Program-made: the position numbers and the translations under genes | Notes under the pieces: model-generated | The model's input: only the letters and a program-made list of their open reading frames with translations | Told to the model about the DNA's origin: nothing | Database searches by the model: none | Shown: positions 44,502 to 54,688 of the stretch, piece after piece | How the letters are laid out: each line of letters starts with the position of its first letter | Position numbering within the stretch: the stretch's first letter is position 1 | Origin: Parahaliea mediterranea | Lineage (GTDB): Bacteria > Pseudomonadota > Gammaproteobacteria > Pseudomonadales > Halieaceae | Direction: 5' to 3' | Assembly: GCF_003402235.1 (NCBI RefSeq) | Contig: NZ_QEWO01000002.1 | Location: 310,001 to 374,000 of the forward strand | DNA: 64,000 nt

Positions 44502-47171
44502 ATGAACTGCAACACCCGACCCCGGGGCCTTGCCCTGTCACTGATGGTAGCGGCCGTGGCCGCCGCCAACACCAGCCTGGCCGGTGCCCAATCCGGCGCG
44601 CCTCAATCTGGCGCCATGCAGCCGGGCACGCTTGAGGAGGTGGTGATTACCGGCTCCTTCATCAAGCGAAAATCCCAGAGCGACTACGCCTCGCCCCTGT
44701 CCACCGTGGGGCGCGAAGACATGGACGCCATGGGCGTGATGACCCTGTCCGACATCGTCAACACCCTGCCGGAAAACAACGGCGCCCAGGTGTATTCCGA
44801 CAGCTTCGAACAGGCCCGTTCCGCCGGCACCACCAACATCAACCTGCGCGGGCTGGGGGTAACCTCCACCCTGGTGCTGCTCAACGGCCGGCGCCAGACC
44901 ATGACCCCGGCTGTCACCGAAAACGGCGAGCAGTTTGTGGACCTCAACACCCTGGTGCCCATGATTGCCGTGGAGCGGGTGGAAGTCCTCAAAGACGGCG
45001 CCTCGTCGCTTTATGGCTCCGATGCGGTGGCCGGGGTGGTGAACTTTATCACCCGGTCGGACTTTGAAGGCTTTGAATACCAGCTCGGCTACCAGGACAA
45101 CAAGGCCGATTCCGACGAGCTGAATGCCGGCCTGATTTTTGGCGCCCACGGCGAGCGCAGCCGGGTCATGCTGGCCATGAACTACCTGGAACGCGACGCC
45201 CTACCCAACAGCGCAATGCGCGACGACTACGCCGCCAAGCAGGATTCCTGGAGCGGCTACAGCATGCCCTCCAAGGTGCTGGCCTTCGACGGCCCGCCCG
45301 GGCCACCCATCCGCCTGATTGACCCGGCCTGCCTGGACGGCTCGGCCTATGCCGAATTCCCGGGCCTGGTGCGCCGCAAGCCCGACGCTGACGTGCCGAG
45401 CGATGGCAGTTGCCAGCTCAACTACGGTTACTTCGGCGACATCATCGCCGAAGCGCAGCAGACCCAGGTGTTCGCCCAGGCGGACTTTGACATGAACGAC
45501 ACAATCACCCTGTTCAGCGAGTTGGGCTACGCCCGCAGCGAAACCCTGATTCACTCCACCCCCAGCCAGCCGCAACTGTCTGCGGTGCGGGTGCCGGCCC
45601 ACCACCCGGACGCCATTGCCATCGGCGGTGGCGACCCTTTTGCCGGCAGCGCCTCCAACAGCGGCGTGTGGTTTGGCCGCCCGCTGGGAGCGGGCTCGCC
45701 GGCCAACGAGGACGACAAGCGCTATGAAGGATTTCGCGCCCAGTTGGGGGCCCGCGGCGACGCCGGTGCCTGGAGCTGGGAGGCCGCCTGGACCTACTCG
45801 CGCAACACCGCCACCAACAGCCGCCTGGACATCATCACCGACAACCTGCAGCGCGCCCTGAATGGCCAGGGCGGCTCGACCGGCGATCAGTACTACCACT
45901 GGCTGTTCAGCGCCCAGGGGCTGAACACACCGGATATGTACCAGTACATCTTCGGGGAGTTTGGCTATACCGCCGAGGCGGACCAGAGCGTGTTCGACGC
46001 CCACGTGAGTGGCGACCTGTTCCAGCTGGGTGGGCGCACCGTGGGCGCCGCCGTTGGCGTGCAGTACCGCAAGGACGGCCTGAGCTACGACTTCAACGAG
46101 CGCTCCGAGGAACTGGCCTTTAACTTCTTCGGCGGCGGCGAGGACTTCAGTGGCAGCCAGCAGGTGTACGCGGCCTTCGCGGAGCTGGCGCTGCCACTGG
46201 CGGACACGCTGGAGCTGCAGGCCGCGATACGCTACGAGGACTTTGACAGCGCCGACACCACCAACCCCAAACTGGCCCTGTTGTGGACACCCTCGCAGGA
46301 CTGGAGCCTGCGCGCCAGCTGGGGCACCTCTTTCCGTATCGCCACGGTGTTCCAGCAGCAATCCGAGTTCATCACCCCGCAAACCGCCAACGACCCGCTG
46401 GCCGGCGGCGAGGAAGTCACGTTTATCTCGCTGCTCACCGGCGACCCGGCGCAGCCGCTCAAACCCCAGGAGGCTGACGCCTGGAACGCCGGCGTCACCT
46501 GGAGCCCGGGCGACTTCACCGCCAGCCTGGATTACTGGCGCTTTGACTACCAGGACTACATCACCCCGGAAGCCCCGGCCGCCCTGCTCAGCAGCAACCC
46601 GAGCAGCGCGCAGATCGAACGCGGCCCCGATGGCAACGCGGTGAAAATCACCACCTACTACCGCAACGCCGGCTCAGTGGAAACCGATGGCGTCGACTTC
46701 AGCCTGGCCTACCTGGCGGACCTTGGCGGCCTGGGCACCCTGCGCCCAAGCCTGCAGGGCACCTGGATTCTCAATTACGACCTGGACGACCCGATACTGG
46801 GTGCCATCGATGGCCTGGGCAACGTCAACGACGAGAACTTTGGCGATTCCAACGTGCAGCTGCGCGCCAACCTGGGCCTGCAGTGGTTGCTGGGGCGGCA
46901 CAGCGCCCACGGCTACCTGCGCTACATCGGCGAGTACGAAAACGACAACGAAGACAACGCCACGGTGGACGATTGGGCGCGGCTGGATTTGCAGTACGCC
47001 TACCAGCTGGAGGGGCTGTTTGGCGGGCGCGAGGCCACCACCTTTACCGCCGGGGTACTCAACGCCCTGGATGAGGCCGCGCCGCAGGTGCGCAATTCAG
47101 TGGGCTACGATGCCACCGTGCACGACCCGCGGGGGCGAATGTTCTATGTCAGCGTGAGCCAGCGTTTCTAG
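44502..47171 (+). CDS. TonB-dependent outer membrane receptor (large)
   Basis: An 889-residue receptor: signal peptide (LALSLMVAAVAAANTSLAGA), TonB box LEEVVITGSFIKRKSQSDYA, plug motifs STLVLLNGRRQTMTPAV and RVEVLKDGASSLYGSDAVAGVVNFITR, and a barrel ending RGRMFYVSVSQRF. This longer class differs from the three shorter receptors in the window. It follows the 3-hydroxyanthranilate operons and carries a GntR-type palindrome in its promoter, so import of a kynurenine-like or tryptophan-derived compound is plausible. GAGGAGAAGCG precedes the ATG. Confidence 0.93.
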   Translation: MNCNTRPRGLALSLMVAAVAAANTSLAGAQSGAPQSGAMQPGTLEEVVITGSFIKRKSQSDYASPLSTVGREDMDAMGVMTLSDIVNTLPENNGAQVYSDSFEQARSAGTTNINLRGLGVTSTLVLLNGRRQTMTPAVTENGEQFVDLNTLVPMIAVERVEVLKDGASSLYGSDAVAGVVNFITRSDFEGFEYQLGYQDNKADSDELNAGLIFGAHGERSRVMLAMNYLERDALPNSAMRDDYAAKQDSWSGYSMPSKVLAFDGPPGPPIRLIDPACLDGSAYAEFPGLVRRKPDADVPSDGSCQLNYGYFGDIIAEAQQTQVFAQADFDMNDTITLFSELGYARSETLIHSTPSQPQLSAVRVPAHHPDAIAIGGGDPFAGSASNSGVWFGRPLGAGSPANEDDKRYEGFRAQLGARGDAGAWSWEAAWTYSRNTATNSRLDIITDNLQRALNGQGGSTGDQYYHWLFSAQGLNTPDMYQYIFGEFGYTAEADQSVFDAHVSGDLFQLGGRTVGAAVGVQYRKDGLSYDFNERSEELAFNFFGGGEDFSGSQQVYAAFAELALPLADTLELQAAIRYEDFDSADTTNPKLALLWTPSQDWSLRASWGTSFRIATVFQQQSEFITPQTANDPLAGGEEVTFISLLTGDPAQPLKPQEADAWNAGVTWSPGDFTASLDYWRFDYQDYITPEAPAALLSSNPSSAQIERGPDGNAVKITTYYRNAGSVETDGVDFSLAYLADLGGLGTLRPSLQGTWILNYDLDDPILGAIDGLGNVNDENFGDSNVQLRANLGLQWLLGRHSAHGYLRYIGEYENDNEDNATVDDWARLDLQYAYQLEGLFGGREATTFTAGVLNALDEAAPQVRNSVGYDATVHDPRGRMFYVSVSQRF

Positions 47172-47177
47172 CGCGCC

Positions 47178-48278
47178 CTACAGCTCACTGAACTTCACCA
47201 CCCGCGCGTTCACCGGCGGGTGGTCCTTCGCCCCAATCCAGCGCCAGCACAGGGTGCCGCGGTTATGGCCGGTGGTTTCCACCCAGTTGGGATGGCCTGG
47301 CTGCTGGTGTGCCACGATGATTTTTACCGAGCCATCCGGCTCGTAATGGGCAGTGTGCTTGTTGAAGTGGATGTTGTGGTAGCGAAAGTCCAGCGACTCC
47401 ATCCACCAGTTCTGCAGCACAAAGTTCCAGGTCTGGCACTCGGGGATTACCGGGGCCTCCACCACCAGGGCCTCGTCGTCGGCCAGCTCCCAGGCGCTGT
47501 GGAAGTAGTAGATATTCGGGTCGCCGCCGATAGCCTGGCAGAAGGCCTGGTCCGCCGGCGCCACCTGGTTGGTGGTGCCAAGGAAGCCCTCGGCCCAGCC
47601 CTCGAACAGGCCGGTGGTCATCTTCACAAACTGCACCGCCCCCTGCAGGCCGCGGTCGAGTTTTTCCGGGGTCAGTGGCGCGGGGCGGTCGTTCTCCCAG
47701 CCAATGCGCTCCAGGGTGAGTTCGGCGCGCACCTCACACTTGCGGTCCTGGAAGGTCTGGCGCACGTTCAGCGAGTTGGTTTCAGGCCCCATGCGCAGCC
47801 AGTTGCCCGGGTGCTCGCGCTGGCTGATGATGACCTCGAAGTTGCCGTCGGCGTCGATGTCGATTTCCCGCGAATCCAGAAAGCCGTCGGTTTTCATGCC
47901 CCCGCCGCTGCTGTAGCGGTTGATCACGGTGCCAAAGCCCAGGTAGTCCACCGTGCCCCGGCTGCCGCTCAGGCGGTAGTCGTACTGGGGGTTCAAGGGC
48001 GCGCTCTGGTAGTAGTTGTCGGGGTTGTCGGCACCGAGCTTGATGGTTTCGTGGGCCGGGCAGCGCAGCACCGGAAAGGCCGGATCACCGCCCTCCACAA
48101 AGCTCTCCAGCCCGGCGCGCAGCATGCGCGACAGGTAGCGGTAGCCCTCGGCCCGGTCGAAGGGCGTGGCTGGCGCCTTGTCGGCAAACACCAGTTGCCC
48201 GGCTTCTTTCAGGCCATCACAAAAATCCGCCCAGGCCTGCCCGTTCATTACGCGTTCACTGCTGTCCTGTTCACTCAC
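47178..48278 (-). CDS. DUF1214 domain protein
   Basis: A 366-residue protein. The C-terminal part, NIYYFHSAWELADDEALVVEAPVIPECQTWNFVLQNWWMESLDFRYH, is a DUF1214 pattern; no signal peptide is evident. The biochemical role of DUF1214 is not established. The GTG start (VSEQDSSERV) is chosen for the strong CCGGAGGATCAAG site 19 bp after the sulfotransferase stop. It is co-transcribed with that gene and converges on the TonB receptor gene, 6 bp away. Confidence 0.8.
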   Translation of the reverse strand: MSEQDSSERVMNGQAWADFCDGLKEAGQLVFADKAPATPFDRAEGYRYLSRMLRAGLESFVEGGDPAFPVLRCPAHETIKLGADNPDNYYQSAPLNPQYDYRLSGSRGTVDYLGFGTVINRYSSGGGMKTDGFLDSREIDIDADGNFEVIISQREHPGNWLRMGPETNSLNVRQTFQDRKCEVRAELTLERIGWENDRPAPLTPEKLDRGLQGAVQFVKMTTGLFEGWAEGFLGTTNQVAPADQAFCQAIGGDPNIYYFHSAWELADDEALVVEAPVIPECQTWNFVLQNWWMESLDFRYHNIHFNKHTAHYEPDGSVKIIVAHQQPGHPNWVETTGHNRGTLCWRWIGAKDHPPVNARVVKFSEL

Positions 48279-48297
48279 CTTGATCCTCCGGGGCCGC

Positions 48298-49452
48298 CTA
48301 TTCCAGGCCCAGTCCGTAGCGTTGCATATAGGGGGCAAAAAGGTCGGCGACCTCTTCGCGGCTGATGCCGTAATCGTCCAGGCGATATTCATGGCGGCCG
48401 TGCTTGCCCTTGGGGTGGGCCTCAAGCCAGGCCTGCATGGCATGCCGGCTGGACTGCGACAGTGGCGTGCCACGGGCGGCGTAAATGGCCTGCACCGCCG
48501 GCCAGGGATCACGTACAAAATCATCGTGCTGCACATCAATAAACTGGCCGGGAAAGTCCGCCTCCAGCGCCGCGCGGTCGGCTTCGAAGGTGCGGGTGTA
48601 AATGCGCAGCATGTCCATCCAGTCGCGGCCGACTTCGTGCGCATCAACCGTGTCGGAACCGCTGCGACGCAGCATCTCGCTGAAGCTGCAGCCAGAGGCA
48701 ACAAACTGCAGCGGCGCGCGGTGGGTCTGCACGATGATGGCATCCGGGTACACCCGCAGAATCTCCCGAAGCCCCAGCTGGTGAAAGGGCGCCTTCAGCA
48801 CCCAGTGGCCCGGGTGGCGATACTGCAGCAGCTGCAGCTGGCGCTTGTGGCTGTGGTAGGCGCCGCGCTGGCACAGGTTGGCGTAAAGCCAGTTGGCGTA
48901 ACTGGGAATGTGGAACATGGCCGAGTATTCCACCGACAGGAAATCCCGGTTCAGCAGCATGTAGCACTCGTCCGGCTCTTCGGCGTCGATCAAATGGGCC
49001 TTGAGAAAGCCGGGCAGGAACTGCTCGGTCAGCGCCACACCTGCAGCCCGGGCCTCGATGCGCGGGTCGCTGAGGTAGGTGGCAGTCTCCGGCGGCGGCA
49101 CCGGGTCCTGGGCCTCCCACAGGCGCAGGGTGCGGTTGCCCGGGTCCTGGTTCAGCAGGTGATGCAAGGCGGTAGTGCCGGTGCGCGGCAGGCCCACAAT
49201 AAACACCGGCCGCGGCACAGGCTGGCCCTGCACATCCGGGTGTTTGGCCAGGTAGTCGTTGATCTTCAGCCGGTTAACGAGACCCGAGTGCAGCGTCATC
49301 TGCGCGCGCAACTGACCGAAGTCATTGAGGCGGGCCTCGCTGTTCAGGGCATCGATCAGCAAATCCAGGGGTTGGTGGAAGGCCGGGTCGCCAAAATCAG
49401 ACAGCCCCGTCTCCGCCTGCGCCGCCGTGAGTAAGGTATTTTTATCCAACAC
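48298..49452 (-). CDS. Sulfotransferase family protein
   Basis: A 384-residue protein with the PAPS 5'-phosphosulfate loop VFIVGLPRTGTTALHHLL, a GHWVLKAPFHQLGLREIL segment and IIVQTHRAPLQFVASGCS (3'-phosphate-binding region). It would move a sulfate group from PAPS onto a hydroxyl of a small molecule, or belong to the sulfotransferase-like relatives of unknown acceptor. Start is uncertain: GTG at 49452 is used; a TTG at 49470 is an alternative and neither has a strong site. Forms an operon with the DUF1214 gene. Confidence 0.83.
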   Translation of the reverse strand: MLDKNTLLTAAQAETGLSDFGDPAFHQPLDLLIDALNSEARLNDFGQLRAQMTLHSGLVNRLKINDYLAKHPDVQGQPVPRPVFIVGLPRTGTTALHHLLNQDPGNRTLRLWEAQDPVPPPETATYLSDPRIEARAAGVALTEQFLPGFLKAHLIDAEEPDECYMLLNRDFLSVEYSAMFHIPSYANWLYANLCQRGAYHSHKRQLQLLQYRHPGHWVLKAPFHQLGLREILRVYPDAIIVQTHRAPLQFVASGCSFSEMLRRSGSDTVDAHEVGRDWMDMLRIYTRTFEADRAALEADFPGQFIDVQHDDFVRDPWPAVQAIYAARGTPLSQSSRHAMQAWLEAHPKGKHGRHEYRLDDYGISREEVADLFAPYMQRYGLGLE

Positions 49453-49629
49453 GTGTGCTTCGCTCTGCAAGCCAGAGCCCGCAGACTACTGCCTGGCGCA
49501 AGCTGGCTTCAACACTGCACGGCGCAGGGCGCGGGCATTGTGCGATTGGTACAACATCTGATACCCCCGCCGATGCGGTGCCGATACGCTAGTATGATCG
49601 GAACAGTGGCACCGCAAGGGAAGGTTGAC

Positions 49630-50706
49630 GTGTCTATCAAACATCTGTGGCGAGGGCGGCCGGGCGTGAGGCCGGCAGTGAGGACGGGCCTGTTGCTGGC
49701 CTGCCTGTGCCTGCTAACGGCTTGGCCGGCAAGCGCATCCGACGTTCACCAGAAAACCGACGTCATCACACTCTACAACGGCGACCGGGTGACGGGCGAA
49801 ATCAAGTCGATGAGCGCCGGCCTGCTGGTGCTCGGCACCGACGCCATGGACAGCGTGAGCATCCAGTGGCAGGAAATCGCCCGCATCGACAGCCGGTACA
49901 ACTACCAGGTGCGCACCAGTACCGGCCAGCGCTACTACGGCGAGCTGCAACCCGGCGAACGGCCGGGGGAGTTGGCCATCAAGGATCTGTATGGCAGCCA
50001 CACCATAGAGTACCTGGAGATTGTGGAGCTGGAGCCCATTGAAGAGCGCTGGCTGGATCGCTTCGACGCCTATCTGTCCGCCGGCTACTCCTACACCAAG
50101 GCCAGCTCGGTGGCGCAGACCACCCTGAACACCACCCTCAGCTACGAAGACCAGCATTCGCGCAACAGCATCAACGCCCGCACCACCCTCACCAATACCG
50201 AGGAAGACAGTAGCCAGAGCAGCAAGATCGATTTGACACGGCAGGTGTGGTCCACCAGCCGGGCAAGGTACTTTCAGGCTTACTATGGCAACTTTGAAAA
50301 GAACGATGAACTGGGGGTCGACTATCGCCTGTCGGTTGGCGCCGGACTCGGACGCTATTTTATTGATACCTATCGCACCCGCCTCACTGGTGGCGCCGGC
50401 TTACAGGTGCTAACAGAGGAGGGAACGGAAGAAGGTACTCGCCAGAGTGTTGAAGCCTTTTTCTCCGGAGAATACGGCTTCTGGCGCTTTGACGACCCGG
50501 AGATGGACATCAGCTTTACCCTGAGCCTGTACCCCAGCCTGAGCGAAAGCGGGCGCTTGCGCAGCAGCAGCGACCTGCGCGTTCGCTGGGAAATCATCAA
50601 CGATCTGTACTGGGACATTACCGCCTTTGGCAGCTACGACAACCAGGCGGACTCCGACCGCAACGTGGACTACGGGGTGACCACCGGCGTCGGCTGGACC
50701 TACTGA
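49630..50706 (+). CDS. DUF481 family outer membrane protein
   Basis: A 358-residue protein with a signal peptide (TGLLLACLCLLTAWPASA). An N-terminal domain, DVITLYNGDRVTGEIKSMSAGLLVLGTDAMDSVSIQWQEIARIDS, is the small beta-domain often seen before DUF481. The rest, SAGYSYTKASSVAQTTLNTTLSYED through TTGVGWTY, is a predicted beta-barrel of the YdiY (DUF481) type with a terminal aromatic. Start is the GTG after AAGGGAAGGTTGAC. Function unknown; probably structural in the outer membrane. It overlaps the end of the convergent MscS gene by 7 bp. Confidence 0.85.
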   Translation: MSIKHLWRGRPGVRPAVRTGLLLACLCLLTAWPASASDVHQKTDVITLYNGDRVTGEIKSMSAGLLVLGTDAMDSVSIQWQEIARIDSRYNYQVRTSTGQRYYGELQPGERPGELAIKDLYGSHTIEYLEIVELEPIEERWLDRFDAYLSAGYSYTKASSVAQTTLNTTLSYEDQHSRNSINARTTLTNTEEDSSQSSKIDLTRQVWSTSRARYFQAYYGNFEKNDELGVDYRLSVGAGLGRYFIDTYRTRLTGGAGLQVLTEEGTEEGTRQSVEAFFSGEYGFWRFDDPEMDISFTLSLYPSLSESGRLRSSSDLRVRWEIINDLYWDITAFGSYDNQADSDRNVDYGVTTGVGWTY

Positions 50707-52442
50707 TCGCCCTCGCTGCGCTCCACCGGATAGACATGCACATCGCGCTGTGGGAAGGGAATGGAAATACCCTCGGCGTCAAAGCGCAGTTTCACCGCGC
50801 GGGTCAGGTCCCAGTACACGTCCCAGTAATCCTCGGTGCGCACCCAGGGCCGCACGATGAAGTTGACCGAGGAATCCCCGAGGGTGTGCACCTTGATCAC
50901 CGGCTCTGGCGAGCGCAGCACCTTGTCGTGGGCGGCCACCACCTCGTGCAGCACCTGCTCTGTGTGTTCGATGTTGTCGCTGTAGCTGATGCCGAACACC
51001 AGGTCTACCCGGCGCACCCGCTGGGCGGTGACGTTCTTGATCACGTCTCCCCAGATCTTGTTGTTGGGCACCACCAGCACCTGGTTGTCGAAGGTGGCGA
51101 TGGTGGTGGATACCAGCGTCATCTTCTTGACCACCCCAGAGGCGCCGGATACCTCAATGAAGTCGTTCACGTCATAGGGCCGGTAGAGCAGGATCATCGC
51201 TCCGGAAGCAAAGTTGGACAGGGTGTCCTGCAGCGCAAAGCCGACAATGAAGCCGGCAACCCCCAGGCCCGCCAGCATCGGCCCCAGCGAGATACCCAAC
51301 TGCGACAGGGCCATCATCAACCCCATGACCAGCATCACACCGCCGGACACGGAAATAAGGACCTCTTTCAGCAGGCTGGATATCTTCAGGTTGGAGCGGT
51401 CCAACCCCTTGCGCATCAGCCGCTTGAGCCCCCGCGCAAACCAGAAGAACAGCAGCAGGGTGGATACAAACAGCAGGAAGCGGAAAATACCGTCGGCGGC
51501 GTTTTCAACAATGCTGGACTTCAGGTTCTTCCAGCCGTCGCGCACCATGCCGGCCAGCACGTGGGAATCGAACATGCTGATGGACACCACATCGCCCTTC
51601 TGCAGAATTACTGTGCGATAGGGCGCGCTGTCCAGGGCCAGGCGATCCATCAGCTCCACGGCAATGCGCAAATCGTCGATGTAGCGGGCCTGCTCAAGCT
51701 GCAATTCATCCAGGGCCGTGGCCAAGTCCTGCTGGTCCGGGCGCGCCTTTAGCCGCTGGCGCAGGGCGGCGATAGCCGCAGTGGAAAACTCCACCTTGCC
51801 CACCTGGGTCTCGGCATACTGGAACAGCTCCTGCGGCAGGTTGCGCAGCACTTCCAATGGCGGCAGGCCGTGGTCCTCGCGATTGCGCGAATACACGATC
51901 AGCGCCTCGTAATAGCGAAAGCGCAGCTGCTCCAGGCTTTCCAGGTTGGCCTCAAGCTCTACCCGCTCCACGCCGCTGGCCTCCTCCACTCGCGCCAGCT
52001 GCTCATCAATGCGCTGTTCCAGCTCTTTCAGGCGGTCGTAAACGGCGCGGCCGACATCGGCCAGGTCACCGCGAATGCGCTGTTCAAGGTTGCTGCGCGT
52101 CGGGTCTTCGGCGGGCAGTTCGAGTACCAGGGGCGTGATGCGATCCAGCAGGCGCACCACATCCAGGCTGCGTAAATCGCGGCGATACAGCAGGGCGTTG
52201 CGGCTATCGCCGGTGGCCCGCTGCAGGCGCTCGGACAACAGACGAATCTGGCCGACCTCGGCCTCCAGTTGGGTGACCAGGGCGTCGAGGTCGGCCGTTA
52301 CCGATGCCGATGCTGTGGTCGAAGTTGTAGTCGGTGGCGCTGTGGAAGCCAGCGGTGCCTGGGCCCGGGCACTGCCCGCCAACAGCAGCAGCGCCGCCGC
52401 CACGGCAAGGGCATTGCGCAACCGCGGTAAAAATAGCGCCAA
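50700..52442 (-). CDS. Mechanosensitive ion channel, MscS family
   Basis: A 580-residue protein: signal peptide (LRNALAVAAALLLLAGSARA), a coiled-coil-rich periplasmic part to about residue 290 (LVTQLEAEVGQIRLLSERLQRATGD), membrane helices at about 310-335 and 360-410, and the MscS pore/beta domain (GLMMALSQLGISLGPMLAGLGVAGFIVGFALQDTLSNFASGAMI, YRPYDVNDFIEVSGASGVVKKMTLVSTTIATFDNQVLVVPNNKIWG). Releases solutes on hypo-osmotic shock. The large periplasmic domain places it with MscK/YbdG-like long members. Confidence 0.92.
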   Translation of the reverse strand: MALFLPRLRNALAVAAALLLLAGSARAQAPLASTAPPTTTSTTASASVTADLDALVTQLEAEVGQIRLLSERLQRATGDSRNALLYRRDLRSLDVVRLLDRITPLVLELPAEDPTRSNLEQRIRGDLADVGRAVYDRLKELEQRIDEQLARVEEASGVERVELEANLESLEQLRFRYYEALIVYSRNREDHGLPPLEVLRNLPQELFQYAETQVGKVEFSTAAIAALRQRLKARPDQQDLATALDELQLEQARYIDDLRIAVELMDRLALDSAPYRTVILQKGDVVSISMFDSHVLAGMVRDGWKNLKSSIVENAADGIFRFLLFVSTLLLFFWFARGLKRLMRKGLDRSNLKISSLLKEVLISVSGGVMLVMGLMMALSQLGISLGPMLAGLGVAGFIVGFALQDTLSNFASGAMILLYRPYDVNDFIEVSGASGVVKKMTLVSTTIATFDNQVLVVPNNKIWGDVIKNVTAQRVRRVDLVFGISYSDNIEHTEQVLHEVVAAHDKVLRSPEPVIKVHTLGDSSVNFIVRPWVRTEDYWDVYWDLTRAVKLRFDAEGISIPFPQRDVHVYPVERSEGDQ

Positions 52443-52519
52443 ACCTGAACCTCCCTTGTCGGGGCGAATGCGCCCCGTTCACGAAGGCTTACAGTAGCAT
52501 AGGCCCGGCCGGCGGGGGA

Positions 52520-53377
52520 TCAGAGCTCGGGGATGATGCGGGCGAATTCCTCGATCATCGGCATGACAATCTCCGGCCGATCCCAGTTTTCCACGCCAAC
52601 GCCAATGTTGCAGCGCTGCACGCCCATGTCGCGGTAGGACTTGAGCAGGTCGGCTGTGACCGGCGACATGACCACCAGGGTGATTTCCACCTTGTCGGGG
52701 TCGCGCCCGGCGGCGCTCACCGCGGCGCGAAAATCGGCAATGCCCTGCTTTACATCGGGCATGGCCACATCCACCGGCATCCAGCCGTCGGCCCACTCGG
52801 CCGCGTGGCGCACGCCCAACGGGCCCATAGCGCCAAACACCACCGGCGGGCCACCGGCCTGCACAGGCTTGGGCTCAAACCACACCGGGTCGAAGTCAAT
52901 CAGCTCGCCGTGATACTCGGGCTCGGCGTCGTTGAACAGGTTGCGCTGGGCGGCCACCAGTTCCTTCAGGGCCAGGTAGCGACGCTTCCAGGGCAGGTGG
53001 GTGGCGTTTTCAAATTCCTCTTCGTTCCAGCCCACGCCGCAGCCAATCAGCACGCGGCCATTGCTGAGACGATCGAGGGTGGCAATGGTTTTGGCCTGGG
53101 AGAACAGCTCCCGCTCCAGCAGCAGGGCAATGCCGGTGCCAATCTTCAACTTGCGGGTCACCGCCGCGGCCGCCATCAGCGACACGTAGGGGTCCATCAT
53201 CTTCTTGTAGGGTTCCGGCAGGTCGCCACCGGGTGGATAGGGCGTGGTGCGCGCCACGGGAATGTGGCTGTGCTCGCCGTACCAGAGGGATTCAAAGCCC
53301 GCCTCTTCCAGGGTGCGAGCCAGCAAATCGGGGGCCGGGTCGTCGGCGGTGTTCATGGAACTGAAACCCAGGTGCAT
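52520..53377 (-). CDS. LLM class flavin-dependent oxidoreductase
   Basis: A 285-residue luciferase-like monooxygenase: MHLGFSSMNTADDPAPDLLARTLEEAGFESLWYGEHSHIP, LKIGTGIALLLERELFSQAKTIATLDRLSNGRVLIGCGVGWNEEEF. It resembles the TIGR03619 F420-type group, though many proteobacterial members probably use FMN. Start is the ATG after GAGGAAGCGCCC; an upstream ATG has no site. Stands alone; substrate unknown. Confidence 0.88.
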   Translation of the reverse strand: MHLGFSSMNTADDPAPDLLARTLEEAGFESLWYGEHSHIPVARTTPYPPGGDLPEPYKKMMDPYVSLMAAAAVTRKLKIGTGIALLLERELFSQAKTIATLDRLSNGRVLIGCGVGWNEEEFENATHLPWKRRYLALKELVAAQRNLFNDAEPEYHGELIDFDPVWFEPKPVQAGGPPVVFGAMGPLGVRHAAEWADGWMPVDVAMPDVKQGIADFRAAVSAAGRDPDKVEITLVVMSPVTADLLKSYRDMGVQRCNIGVGVENWDRPEIVMPMIEEFARIIPEL

Positions 53378-53511
53378 GGGCGCTTCCTCACGTCGGTTTG
53401 TTATGCCCTGAATGTACTGCGTGAGGAGCGCGCGCACCAGTCGGCGCCCGTGCCGGGGCCGGCTGGTTCAGCATAGTGTGCCTGTCGCCGAGGGGCAGGC
53501 CGGCGAATGCC

Positions 53512-54564
<1,053 letters not shown>

Positions 54565-54679
54565 ACCATGGCAGCCTTGAGTCGAGGGGAATGCTTGCTA
54601 TAGGGTTGGCAGCGAAAGCCAGCCCGCTACTATACCATCGCCCCGGCGGGCCTGCAGGCGCCCCCACAGCAAAGGAGAA

Positions 54680-54688
54680 CCCCCCCCC
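54680..54688 (+). promoter_or_regulatory. Nine-C tract between ribosome-binding site and start codon
   Basis: AAAGGAG is followed by AA and nine C, then the GTG of the S9 peptidase. The spacer is about 11 bp, longer than optimal. Slippage in the C run would change the spacing and therefore translation. Confidence 0.5.
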
